From: Chloroflexota bacterium
GTDB lineage: Bacteria; Chloroflexota; Anaerolineae; Aggregatilineales; Phototrophicaceae
Length of the DNA stretch: 64,000 nt
Assembly: GCA_009841405.1 (NCBI GenBank)
Contig: VXLV01000076.1
Span: 23,000 to 86,999, forward strand
Direction: 5' to 3'
Shown: positions 35,096 to 43,627 of the stretch, piece by piece
Layout of the letters: every line of letters starts with the position of its first letter
Position numbering within the stretch: position 1 is the stretch's first letter
Notes under the pieces: generated by a model
Database searches by the model: none
What the model was told of the DNA's origin: nothing
What the model saw: only the letters and a program-made list of their open reading frames with translations
Program-made: the position numbers and the translations under genes

Positions 35096-36544
35096 ATGAC
35101 GCTGCTCGTCATTGACCTCGGCAGTTCGTCGGCGCGCGCGCTGCTGTTTAACGATGACGCGGGCCTGATCGACGGCGAGATTTGCAGCCGCAAGCACGAT
35201 TTCTTCACCGATAACGCCGGGCGCGCGACCGCCGATGCGGCAGAGTTGCGGCGCCTGGTGGAGTCTTGCATCGACGAGATTCTGACTCATCCGGCGGCGG
35301 GCGCCGTTCGCGCGGTTGGCATGGCCAGCTTCGCCGGCAACTGGCTGGGCCTGGACGCCGATGGTCAGCCCTGCACGCCGGTCCTGACCTACGCCGATAC
35401 CCTCAGCCATTCGGAGATCCCAGCGCTGCTGCAAAAGTTGGGCGGCGACGCCGACGCCTACCATCAGGCCGTCGGCTGCATGCTGCATCCTGCTTACTTG
35501 CCGGCGCAATACGCGCGACTGCTGCGCGCCCAGCCGGAAATCGAGGCGCGGATAGATCGTGTCAGCGACATCGGCGGCTACTTCTACCGGCAGTGGTTCG
35601 GGATAGACGCGCCGGTCAGTTTTTCAATGGCGAGCTGGTCGGGCCTGCTGGACACGGCTCGGCGCGACTGGCATTGGGCGTATGCCCGGCTGCTGGTGGG
35701 CGAGCGCCTGCTGAGCAAGCTGCCGCGCCTGGCGGATTATGACCAAACGCCCACTGGGCTCGCGTCGGAGTACGCCGCGCGCTGGGTGGCGCTGCGGGAT
35801 GTCCCTTTCTTCCTGGCGCTGGGCGATGGCGCGGCGGCAAATGTCGGTTCCGGCGCCGTCGACAGCAGTCGCATCGCCTTGACTATGGGCACGACCTCGG
35901 CGCTGCGCGTTGTCAAAGACATCGAGCGCGTTCCCCGCGGGCTCTGGCGTTATCTCGTCTGCGCAGGCATGCCCTTGATCGGCGGCGCCGCCAGCGAAGG
36001 CGGCAACGTTTATCAGTGGGCGATGGAAGCGCTTCGAGGCGACGACAGAGGCTTGGACGGTCAACTCAGCGGGCGCGCGGCCGATTGCCACGGACTAACA
36101 GTACTGCCTTTGCTGGCGGGCGAGCGCAGCCCGGGCTGGCAGCCGGACGCGTCCGGCACGATTCATGGCATCCGCCGCAGCACTAGCCAACTCGACATCT
36201 TGCAGGCGCATATGGAAGCGGTGGCGATCCGCTTGTCGCTGATCTTCGATCTGCTCAAGGCGCCGGGCGCGACAGTGGTTGCCGGGGGTGGCGCGCTGCA
36301 AGCCTCGGCGGCTTGGGCGCAGATGATCGCGGACGCCTTTGATTCGCCGCTGCAGCTGCTCGCCGACACCGAGGTCACGGCGCGGGGCGTCGCCTTGATG
36401 ATGCTCAAGAGCTTGAACGGGGTAGACTTGGCTGACCAACCGCCGAGATTTAGCCGTATCATTGCGCCCGACGCTGGGGGCGTGGCATTGCTGCGGGCGG
36501 CGCGTGAACGGCAGGCGGAACTGTATCGCCGTCTCTACAGCTGA
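35096..36544 (+). CDS. FGGY-family carbohydrate kinase
   Basis: 482 residues. The N-terminal domain has the phosphate-1 motif VIDLGSSSARALLF; VGMASFAGNWLGLDADGQP and LTYADTLS are typical of the family; the C-terminal domain has phosphate-2 LTMGTTSALRVV and the adenosine motif VVAGGGALQASAAW. The family phosphorylates xylulose, gluconate, fuculose, glycerol and relatives; the substrate is not decidable here. The ATG at 35096 follows the palindromic repeat almost directly, so translation initiates on repeat-derived GGTGGGGG. Overlaps the convergent dehydratase gene by 10 bases at the 3' end. Confidence 0.87.
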   Translation: MTLLVIDLGSSSARALLFNDDAGLIDGEICSRKHDFFTDNAGRATADAAELRRLVESCIDEILTHPAAGAVRAVGMASFAGNWLGLDADGQPCTPVLTYADTLSHSEIPALLQKLGGDADAYHQAVGCMLHPAYLPAQYARLLRAQPEIEARIDRVSDIGGYFYRQWFGIDAPVSFSMASWSGLLDTARRDWHWAYARLLVGERLLSKLPRLADYDQTPTGLASEYAARWVALRDVPFFLALGDGAAANVGSGAVDSSRIALTMGTTSALRVVKDIERVPRGLWRYLVCAGMPLIGGAASEGGNVYQWAMEALRGDDRGLDGQLSGRAADCHGLTVLPLLAGERSPGWQPDASGTIHGIRRSTSQLDILQAHMEAVAIRLSLIFDLLKAPGATVVAGGGALQASAAWAQMIADAFDSPLQLLADTEVTARGVALMMLKSLNGVDLADQPPRFSRIIAPDAGGVALLRAARERQAELYRRLYS

Positions 36545-37518
36545 GCGCCGGACGCTCGCAGCAGCTCGGCGTATCCCGCCGCATCCTCGGCCGAGTCGTT
36601 GCAGCCGCAGATCAGCAGCACAAGCCGGGCGTCGCCGGGCAGGCGTTCCTTGATGCGCTCGGCGGCCGCCAGCGTGCTGGCCGCGGCCAGTTCCGGGCGC
36701 AAGTCTTCATGCTGAATGAAGTACTGCTGCGCCGCGATCATCTCCAGATCGCTGACCAGGACGAGGTCTTCCAGGTGCTCGCGGCACAAGTCCAGCGCGG
36801 CCCGCCCGACGAAAGGCGCGCTCAAAGTCGCCGACAGCGACGCCGGTTTGATGTTGACAATTTCGCCGGCATCCAGCGCGCGCCGCATGGTTGGCGCGGT
36901 ATCCGGCTCGACTCCCCAGACGCGCGCATTGGGCAGGACCGCTTTCACGGCCGCGATGACGCCGGCGATGAGCCCGCCGCCGCCGATGCTGACGATGATA
37001 TCTGTCATGGCCGGGCAATCTTGCATGATCTCAAGCGCGACCAAGCCGTTGCCCGCAATCTGTTCCGCATTGTCGAAGGGGTGCAAGGCGGTGCGGCCTC
37101 GCTCTACCCAGTCGTCGGCTCGGGAGAAGGCGGCGACCGCGTCCGGCAGCAATTCGACGTGAGCGCCGTAACCGCGCGTCGCTTCTATTGAGCCAGTCGG
37201 CGCGTTCTCTGGCATACAAATCATGGCGTCGACGCCGAGGATGCCGCTGCAATAGGCGACCGCGCGCGCGAAATTGCCGCCGCTGACAGCGACCACCCCC
37301 CGGCCCAGCGCCGCGTCCCCCAGCGCCAGCATTTGGTGAAAGGCGCCGCGCGTCTTGAAGGAACCGCTATGCTGCCGCATCTCAAGTTTGAGCTGTACAT
37401 CGCAGCCCAGGCGCGCGCTCAAGCCCGGAGACGCCCGCTGCGGCGTGCGCAATACATAGGGAGCGACCGCTCGCGCGGCCGCCTCAAAAAGCTGCAAACT
37501 AATCGTATCGACTCTCAT
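36535..37518 (-). CDS. PLP-dependent serine/threonine dehydratase-like enzyme
   Basis: 327 residues, fold-type II. The PLP Lys55 is in SGSFKTRGA, the cofactor Asn loop in VSGGNFARAVA, and the phosphate-binding SIGGGGLIAGV follows. This matches threonine dehydratase/serine racemase catalytic domains; no C-terminal ACT regulatory domain is present, so it is not feedback-controlled by isoleucine in the IlvA manner. Start ATG 37518. Its last 10 bases overlap the FGGY kinase end on the opposite strand. Confidence 0.87.
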   Translation of the reverse strand: MRVDTISLQLFEAAARAVAPYVLRTPQRASPGLSARLGCDVQLKLEMRQHSGSFKTRGAFHQMLALGDAALGRGVVAVSGGNFARAVAYCSGILGVDAMICMPENAPTGSIEATRGYGAHVELLPDAVAAFSRADDWVERGRTALHPFDNAEQIAGNGLVALEIMQDCPAMTDIIVSIGGGGLIAGVIAAVKAVLPNARVWGVEPDTAPTMRRALDAGEIVNIKPASLSATLSAPFVGRAALDLCREHLEDLVLVSDLEMIAAQQYFIQHEDLRPELAAASTLAAAERIKERLPGDARLVLLICGCNDSAEDAAGYAELLRASGAQL

Positions 37519-37581
37519 CTTGCCGTCCTTGATCGCGCCGCGACCGGCCTGGCCGCGGCGCGCCGAAGGTTGGGCCGATCC

Positions 37582-39633
37582 CTAGCAGTGGTCGTTCGGC
37601 TGCACGAAGTCGCCGCTGACCCAGCCGTCACGGCCGCGGAAGCGCACATTGTACCAGTAAGGCGTTCTGGCCGCGACAGGCAGCTCCACACCCTTCTGGA
37701 TGATGCCAATAGCTTCGCCTCTGACTGGAGCGCGGCGGAAGTTAATCACGTCTGTCGTCGTCACGGCGCATTCGGAAAATTGCGGCAGCGCCTTGAGAAT
37801 CACGGTGCCGGGGCGCTCGATCCAGGCGCAGGTCGATTCACCCGCCCGGTAACTGCGCAATTCATTGAAGCGCGGGACTGTACCACCTTCTTCCAGCAAG
37901 ACGATTGAACCGGGCTGCCCGAAGCAGACTTGCGCGCCAAGATCCAGTTCGCCAGTGACGACAATGGCGTCCAGGAAATCCGCCGCTTCCGAAAAGTCAG
38001 ATGTATCCGCGGCCTTGCACATCGCGCCGCTATTGACCGCGGTGACCGTGACTGCGTCTCCGGCGAATTCACATGACTGGGGCGTGGGGTAGGTGTTTTC
38101 CGGTACGACGATTGGCGTAGTCGCCCGCCGTTCAGATTGTCGCCAGGGATCGGCCGCCAGCGCCTGTGCTGGTTGCCGCAGCGCCGCGCTGCCGTTCATC
38201 AGCGACTGATAATACTCAAAGGCTCTGTCGCCGAAGGTGCCGCAATAGCTGGCGCTCGCCTCAACCGCGGCGACGAAATGGACGCCGCTCCAATGCCGCG
38301 CCTGCCCGCAGGCAGCGGCAAAGTCCGTCCAGGTGTCAAAGGTGAGGGTCAAGTCGCGGGCTGGCGTCAGGCCGGGTTCGACCCGCGACGATCCGGCCGG
38401 ATAATTCACGCTCCAGTTTAGCTCGTCAGTGCCGCTGAATTGCTGCAAGGCTCGCGCATGGGCGTAACAGCCGCAAGTACTGCCGGAGGGGTATTCCGGG
38501 TGGTCGGGCTCCGGCAAGTAGGATCTCCATTCATTGGCCGGGACTTCCTGCGTCCCTTGGCCCGGGCCACCCCATGCCGCTACCGGCTGGTCGCCGTAAA
38601 TGTAGGCGATCGCGCTAAAAGGACGGACGGCGTCAAAGCGCGTCTTCTCCTGCCAGGTCACGATCGCTGCGTCCATCCAGGCGGATGCCTTGAGGAAATA
38701 GCCGCGCGCGATATCGGCCGGCGACAAGTCCATTTCCTTGGCCAGATGGATATAGGACAGGCCAAGCGACGCGATCTTGTTGTCGAAGAGCTCGGCTTGC
38801 AGTTTCATTTCATCACTGAGGTTCGCCGAGGTTTCCAGCACGACGTCCGCCTGCGCCTGGTAGGCCTCCTGGTTATGCGGATGGCTGGCGATTGGCGGCG
38901 CCACGCGCAATTCGCGCGGGTTGAAGGGCGCCATCGGCTCCATATTTGCCAATTGCGGCGTCACAAAATGTTGCACCGTATACACGCCCACCCCTTGCCG
39001 GCGCAATCCCGGCTGCCAGCGGGAGGGGTCACGCAGCTCGTATGCCGAATTGGCCGGCATATACCCGGTGGTATCCTGGTAATTCCCGGTCTGGTTGATG
39101 CCATCATGGAGTCGCGAGTCATGCGCCGCTTGGCCGGCGATATTGCCGATGCCGACCGCCGTGTTCAGGTCGGCGCTTGCGTCGTCTGGATCCAGGCCGA
39201 TGTCGCGCATCATGTCGCTCCAGACATTGTGACGGTCCGGCAGCAAGCCCATGAGCGCCTGGTAGGCGCCGTGTAGCATTGCCGTGTTGATATTGGCGTC
39301 AGTCCATTCCGCCTCGGGCCGCCGCGGGATGCGGGAATACATGCCGACCGCCGTCGGGTGGTAGGGCGCGGCCGCGTCAACCATGGCCAGCGAAACGATA
39401 AACCTGAATCTGTTGATCAGCGTCGCGTCCCCGAGCGTGGGCGACACATCCGCTCCGATGACGGCGTAAAGGCGCGGAAGGATCACCTGGTGCAGCGGGT
39501 CCGGCGACTCCGCCACATCTATTACAGTCTCCGCGCTTGGCAAACCTTGCGCCAATGTCAAACCGCCCGACAGCAACACGCAAAGAATCAGTAGCGGGAG
39601 GCAGCTCCTGCTCAGTTTCGTGTATGTTCGCAT
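37582..39633 (-). CDS. Secreted vanadium-haloperoxidase-like protein with SH3b tail; acid-base His replaced by Ser
   Basis: 683 residues with signal peptide (1-29). The PAP2/vanadate fold ligands line up with chloroperoxidase: K330-x6-R337 (K353/R360), S383-G384 (S402/G403), and R446 with H452 (R490/H496), all with the same spacings. The residue that should be the general acid-base His404 in PSGH is Ser385 (HPEYPSGSTC). Between ~500 and 600 is a variable beta domain with paired Cys, and the last ~60 residues form a bacterial SH3 domain ending DGWVSGDFVQPNDHC. Phosphatase or altered peroxidase activity is possible. Start ATG 39633 with AGGAGG. A decayed partial copy lies upstream. Confidence 0.75.
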   Translation of the reverse strand: MRTYTKLSRSCLPLLILCVLLSGGLTLAQGLPSAETVIDVAESPDPLHQVILPRLYAVIGADVSPTLGDATLINRFRFIVSLAMVDAAAPYHPTAVGMYSRIPRRPEAEWTDANINTAMLHGAYQALMGLLPDRHNVWSDMMRDIGLDPDDASADLNTAVGIGNIAGQAAHDSRLHDGINQTGNYQDTTGYMPANSAYELRDPSRWQPGLRRQGVGVYTVQHFVTPQLANMEPMAPFNPRELRVAPPIASHPHNQEAYQAQADVVLETSANLSDEMKLQAELFDNKIASLGLSYIHLAKEMDLSPADIARGYFLKASAWMDAAIVTWQEKTRFDAVRPFSAIAYIYGDQPVAAWGGPGQGTQEVPANEWRSYLPEPDHPEYPSGSTCGCYAHARALQQFSGTDELNWSVNYPAGSSRVEPGLTPARDLTLTFDTWTDFAAACGQARHWSGVHFVAAVEASASYCGTFGDRAFEYYQSLMNGSAALRQPAQALAADPWRQSERRATTPIVVPENTYPTPQSCEFAGDAVTVTAVNSGAMCKAADTSDFSEAADFLDAIVVTGELDLGAQVCFGQPGSIVLLEEGGTVPRFNELRSYRAGESTCAWIERPGTVILKALPQFSECAVTTTDVINFRRAPVRGEAIGIIQKGVELPVAARTPYWYNVRFRGRDGWVSGDFVQPNDHC

Positions 39634-39834
39634 TGTTCATCCTCCTCTACATTGGCTTCGAGTGGATGTTAGCGTTTTATATTCCAGAAGCTGGACGTAC
39701 GACCTACGGTCAGCCTGCTGGTTGTCTACGCGCTGGCAAAACTTGCGACAACGGGAGGAAAGAGTCGATTGGCGCCTCGTTGGGCGCCAAGTGCGCAGCG
39801 TCGAACGCCACGCCCGCTGAGGAAAGTCAGCGCG

Positions 39835-40196
39835 TTAACAGAGGCCTTCGGTTATCGTGTAGTCGGCGCTGGTCCAGCCCAGTTCGCCGTCGAAGAGCGC
39901 CTTGTACCAGCCGGCGGACTTGGCGCAGCAGCGGTCAAATCAAAGAACACGATCGAGCCGCGCTGGCGGAAACATACCTGCGCCCCCAGTTCGACAGCGC
40001 TTTCAATCGCAACGGAATCGAGAAAGCCGGCCAGCAAGCGTAGACCGCTGGTATCCAGCGATTGGCACGCGATGCCGCTATTGACCGAAGTAACGAGCAC
40101 AGTGTCGGATGCGGCTTCGCAAGCCTCAGGCGACGGCGTGGCAGGTTGCGGAACTTGCAGCGCTGGAGCGGTTAATGTGTGCTGGCGGAGCAGCTT
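39835..40196 (-). pseudogene. Decayed C-terminal copy of the haloperoxidase-like gene
   Basis: One frame (to about 39940) reads SDTVLVTSVNSGIACQS, then SGLRLLAGFLDSVAIESAVEL and GAQVCFRQRGSIVFF, matching residues ~515-585 of the protein at 37582. A second frame then reads WYKALFDGELGWTSADYT-ITEGLC and a TAA, matching its SH3b end. The ~85 codons between are missing and the frame shifts. A TAG precedes the fragment and no start codon or N-terminal part is left. Most likely remnant of a tandem duplicate, or of a related paralogue. Confidence 0.75.
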
Positions 40197-40300
40197 CTAG
40201 CGTCTCAGCAAGGGAGCGTCAGGTGAGACTATACGTCCAGGACAGGTTGCAAAGTTCTGGGCGCAGCCGGCGAATTGCGTCTGACAATGCTTAGGGCAAG

Positions 40301-41770
40301 CTAGTCGAAGTCAATCGGGCTGGTCGCGGCGATGCAGCTGCTGTCCGGCTCGGAATGAGGATCTGTGATGAAGGCCTTGGCTATGCGTACAGCGCAAGGA
40401 TCCGAGCGCAGCGTGCCGTGGCCCACGTGCGGCAGCACGAAACTGTAGGCGGCTGAGAGCGTCGCCCGGGCTTGATCGGCATAAGCGGGCGGCGTGATCG
40501 GGTCGAAGTTGCCCGAGAGCAGCAGCGCCGGAATATCGCTTGTCACCGGGGCGTTCGCCAGCGCCGGCCGCGCCTTGGCCCGCCACAACTCACAGAGCCG
40601 GGGCAAGGTCGCCACGCCTTCGACCGCGTAATGCAGAAAGTCGGCAAGGTGCGGATGCGCCTCGAGCATGCCGGCATAATCGCGCTCCTTCGTAGAGCCG
40701 TATTCTTCCTGACACTGTACCGAATAGTGCATGCCCAGGCTGAGCGACGTCATCGCCGCCTCGTAGAGCACGCCGATGCGAACCGGGTCCTGTGTTCGGC
40801 CTTGCGCCAGCTCATTGACAAGGCGCGGAATCAGCCGTATGGATTCGACTGCATAAAGCCAGTTGAATACCCAGTCGTAGAGGCGATGACCGCTGATCAC
40901 GATGCGCAACTCCGGGTAGCCGCGCAACTGATGCCTGGCCCGCAGCGGCGCGTGATTCAGTTGATGGTAAAGCTGGTAAAACTGGGGTTCAAAGTCGGGG
41001 TAGCGGGCGCGGCATTCGGCATCCGTCGCGCAAGCGGCGAATAGCGCGTCCAACGCGCGTTCGCCATTGTAATACGCGTCCAGGTAGATATCGGCTTGCG
41101 GCGGATAAACCGAGTCCAGGATCACGCTGCGCAAGTATTGCGGATGATCGCGCATCATCGTCAGCGCCAGCCGCGAGCCATAGGACACGCCGACCAAGTT
41201 CCATTGCTTGTATCCCAGCGAGAGCAAGACGTTGACCACATCGCGGGCGTTGTTCGCGCTGTGAAAGGTGTCAAATCTCACGCCTTGGGCCGTGAGCCGC
41301 TTGTGGCAATCCGTGAGGATTTCCAACACGAGCTCGGCGTAATCGGCGTGGTGACTCTGCAGAATCTCGTCCAGCCGCATCAGCGCTTCGCGGCAGTAGA
41401 GCGGCGGATTGGACAGACCAGTGCCGCGTTGGTCGATGACGATGATGTCGCGGTCGCTGGCGAAGGCGCGCAGGTATTTGTCGAAGGATACCTGCAACAA
41501 GTGCGAGCCGCTGCTGCCTGGCCCGCCGACCAGGTAGACGAGCGGATCCGGCTGGGGCGCGGCGCCCCGACTCTGAATCCGCGTGTAGTAGATCGCAACC
41601 TTGCCCCCGGCTGGGTCCTCGTAGTCTTGCGGCAGGGTCACGTAGCCGCAGCGCGCGAAATGGCCCGCCGGGCGCGCGATGCAATCCGCTCTTTCGACGA
41701 TGCCCTGCGCGCCCGCGCCGCCCATCGCTAGCGCAAGCGTCAGCGCTACAATGCAGAGTTTCAGTATCAT
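40301..41770 (-). CDS. Secreted alpha/beta-hydrolase, S33 tripeptidyl/prolyl peptidase-like
   Basis: 489 residues with signal peptide (1-21). Core motifs: VYLVGGPGSSG (oxyanion region), IVIDQRGTGLS, nucleophile Ser196 in GVSYGS, then a large helical lid, Asp in LLSGNFDPITPP and His in LPHVGHGTL. The C-terminal TAP-like region with a Cys-containing tail is typical of S33 tripeptidyl aminopeptidase-like enzymes, which take N-terminal residues from peptides. Two Cys pairs (30/41 and later) may be disulfides. Start ATG 41770. Apparently monocistronic. Confidence 0.82.
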   Translation of the reverse strand: MILKLCIVALTLALAMGGAGAQGIVERADCIARPAGHFARCGYVTLPQDYEDPAGGKVAIYYTRIQSRGAAPQPDPLVYLVGGPGSSGSHLLQVSFDKYLRAFASDRDIIVIDQRGTGLSNPPLYCREALMRLDEILQSHHADYAELVLEILTDCHKRLTAQGVRFDTFHSANNARDVVNVLLSLGYKQWNLVGVSYGSRLALTMMRDHPQYLRSVILDSVYPPQADIYLDAYYNGERALDALFAACATDAECRARYPDFEPQFYQLYHQLNHAPLRARHQLRGYPELRIVISGHRLYDWVFNWLYAVESIRLIPRLVNELAQGRTQDPVRIGVLYEAAMTSLSLGMHYSVQCQEEYGSTKERDYAGMLEAHPHLADFLHYAVEGVATLPRLCELWRAKARPALANAPVTSDIPALLLSGNFDPITPPAYADQARATLSAAYSFVLPHVGHGTLRSDPCAVRIAKAFITDPHSEPDSSCIAATSPIDFD

Positions 41771-41898
41771 GCGGCAACCAGTAGTCCTTTAGTCAAGTTA
41801 AACACATCTCGCCCGGCAAATCAAAACTTGCTGCGTGCTACCGCCGGCGCCGCTTGCGGGCGTGCGCGGCGCGCCATTCCAATCATCCGCGCCTTGGC

Positions 41899-41904
41899 TA
41901 TAAT
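41899..41904 (+). promoter_or_regulatory. -10 box TATAAT 7 bases before an ATG (putative leaderless transcript)
   Basis: Perfect TATAAT in GCTATAATGCG. Only 7 bases separate it from the ATG at 41912, so RNA would begin at the start codon. No Shine-Dalgarno sequence is present. Confidence 0.55.
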
Positions 41905-41911
41905 GCGCCGC

Positions 41912-43627
41912 ATGATCAACCAAGCGGCAAGCGCGTCCCGGCGGCGCGGCCTGATTGTAATCGCAGTCTTCATCATTGCCTCGCTGCTGCTCGCGCTTGA
42001 CCTGCGCAGCCGCGGCCTGGCCTGGCGATTCATGTGGTCGCAGACCGGCGAGGAGGGCGCGCCGGCCCAGTTGCGCGGCATGATGGAAGTGGCGGGCAAC
42101 CTGATTCGCGCGCCGCTTGAGACGGACCCGCTGGCGCCGATTGATCACAAGACGGGTATTCCCTACGGCATCAATACTTTCCTCGAACAAGAAGTGGAGG
42201 GGCCCAAGATTGAAGCCATGCTGCGGATGATCCGCGCTGCCGGCTTTGTCTGGCTGCGGCAGGAATTCCCCTGGGAAGACCTGGAGGCGGACGGCCGCGG
42301 CCAATACAGCGACTCCCGCGATCTCAACGGCGACGGCGCGCCGGATGTCCCCGATACCTGGCTGAAATACGACCGGATTGTAGAGTTGACCGAGGCTTAC
42401 GGCCTGCGGCTCATGGTCCGTTTGAGCAATCCGCCGGCCTGGACGCGCGCCAATCCCGATGCCGGCGATAACGCGCCGCCCGACGACTTGCAAGATTACG
42501 TCAATTACGCGCGGGCGGTGGCTACCCGTTACCGCGGCCGCATCAGCCACTATCAGATCTGGAATGAGCCGAATATCTTCCCGGAATGGGGCAACAATCC
42601 GATCGACCCGGCCGGCTACGCCGAGATGCTCTGCCGCGCATACGCCGCGCTCAAAGCCGTCGACCCAAGTATCGTTGTTATTAGCGGCGCCATCGCCCCG
42701 ACGATAGCCCTGGATGGCCACCGCAATCTGAGCGACCTGGTATTCTTGCAGGCGCTTTACGATCAAGGCGGCGGCGACTGCTTCGATGTGCTTTCGGCCC
42801 AGGGTTACGGCTTGCGCAGCGGGCCCGCTGACCGGCGGCTGCGCGCGACCAGCGTCAATATCGGGCGCCACACGTACTATCGCGACATCATGGTGCGCAA
42901 CGGCGACGCCCACAAGCCGATTTGGCTGAGCGAAGCCGCCTGGAACGCCACGCTTGACGCCGATTTGCCGCCGGAACAGATCTCGCTTTACGGCAATTAC
43001 GGCAATGTCACGCAGGCGCAGGCGGCGCGCTATATGCCTATGCTCTACGAGCGGATCCAGCAGGAATGGCAGTGGGTCGGCAATGTCATGTACTGGTTCT
43101 TCACGCGCAAGGACCCCTTTGAAGCTGACCAAGCCTTCTATTATTTCCGCATGGCCGAGCCGGATTATCAGCCGGACAAGCCGACTTTCACGCCGCTGCC
43201 GGTCTACCAAAGCGTGCGCGAGTACATTCAAAGCGCCGAGCCCATGCTCTATCGCGGCACGCATCAGGCCGAGACCTGGCAGATCAAGAGCGCCGGACAA
43301 GAGATCGCCGACGCGAGCGCGCGCTTTGGGCGGGCCAAGCAATTTGACGCTGGGCTGCGCTTTGCGGCGTTGGGCACGGCGCTCGAAATTCGCTGGCGGC
43401 CGGCGGAGGATGAAGCGTCCGCCTGGCGCGTCGCGCGCAGGTCGCTCTCCGGCGGCTTGGCGCGGACGGAGCGAGTCGATTTCGGCGCCGGCCCGATAAT
43501 CGTCGACGAGATCACCGTCTTCGACCGCAGCGCGACTCGCCTGCTCGCGTGGCTGGCGCTGGCGGCCGCGGGCGGGATTCTGATGCTGGCGACGATCCTG
43601 CTGGCGCTGGCGCAACGCGCGCGATGA
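41912..43627 (+). CDS. Membrane-anchored clan-A glycosidase-like protein (GH39-like)
   Basis: 571 residues. An N-terminal membrane anchor (LIVIAVFIIASLLLALDL) and a C-terminal one (LAWLALAAAGGILMLATILL) tether an exterior TIM barrel. A WLRQEFPWEDL strand, the acid/base IWNEPN and the nucleophile-type strand PIWLSEAAW follow clan-A order. A ~130-residue beta region precedes the last anchor. Cys in GDCFDV and EMLCRAY may bond. The start is the ATG at 41912, just 7 bases after TATAAT. The stop overlaps the ATG of the next GT39 gene (ATGA), so the two are translated together, probably for remodelling and transfer of one glycan. Confidence 0.75.
   Translation: MINQAASASRRRGLIVIAVFIIASLLLALDLRSRGLAWRFMWSQTGEEGAPAQLRGMMEVAGNLIRAPLETDPLAPIDHKTGIPYGINTFLEQEVEGPKIEAMLRMIRAAGFVWLRQEFPWEDLEADGRGQYSDSRDLNGDGAPDVPDTWLKYDRIVELTEAYGLRLMVRLSNPPAWTRANPDAGDNAPPDDLQDYVNYARAVATRYRGRISHYQIWNEPNIFPEWGNNPIDPAGYAEMLCRAYAALKAVDPSIVVISGAIAPTIALDGHRNLSDLVFLQALYDQGGGDCFDVLSAQGYGLRSGPADRRLRATSVNIGRHTYYRDIMVRNGDAHKPIWLSEAAWNATLDADLPPEQISLYGNYGNVTQAQAARYMPMLYERIQQEWQWVGNVMYWFFTRKDPFEADQAFYYFRMAEPDYQPDKPTFTPLPVYQSVREYIQSAEPMLYRGTHQAETWQIKSAGQEIADASARFGRAKQFDAGLRFAALGTALEIRWRPAEDEASAWRVARRSLSGGLARTERVDFGAGPIIVDEITVFDRSATRLLAWLALAAAGGILMLATILLALAQRAR

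Noticed and set aside
41798..43615. 605-codon minus frame opposite the GH39-like gene
   Set aside because: Arg/Gln-rich mirror frame without motifs; the plus gene has catalytic strands and anchors.
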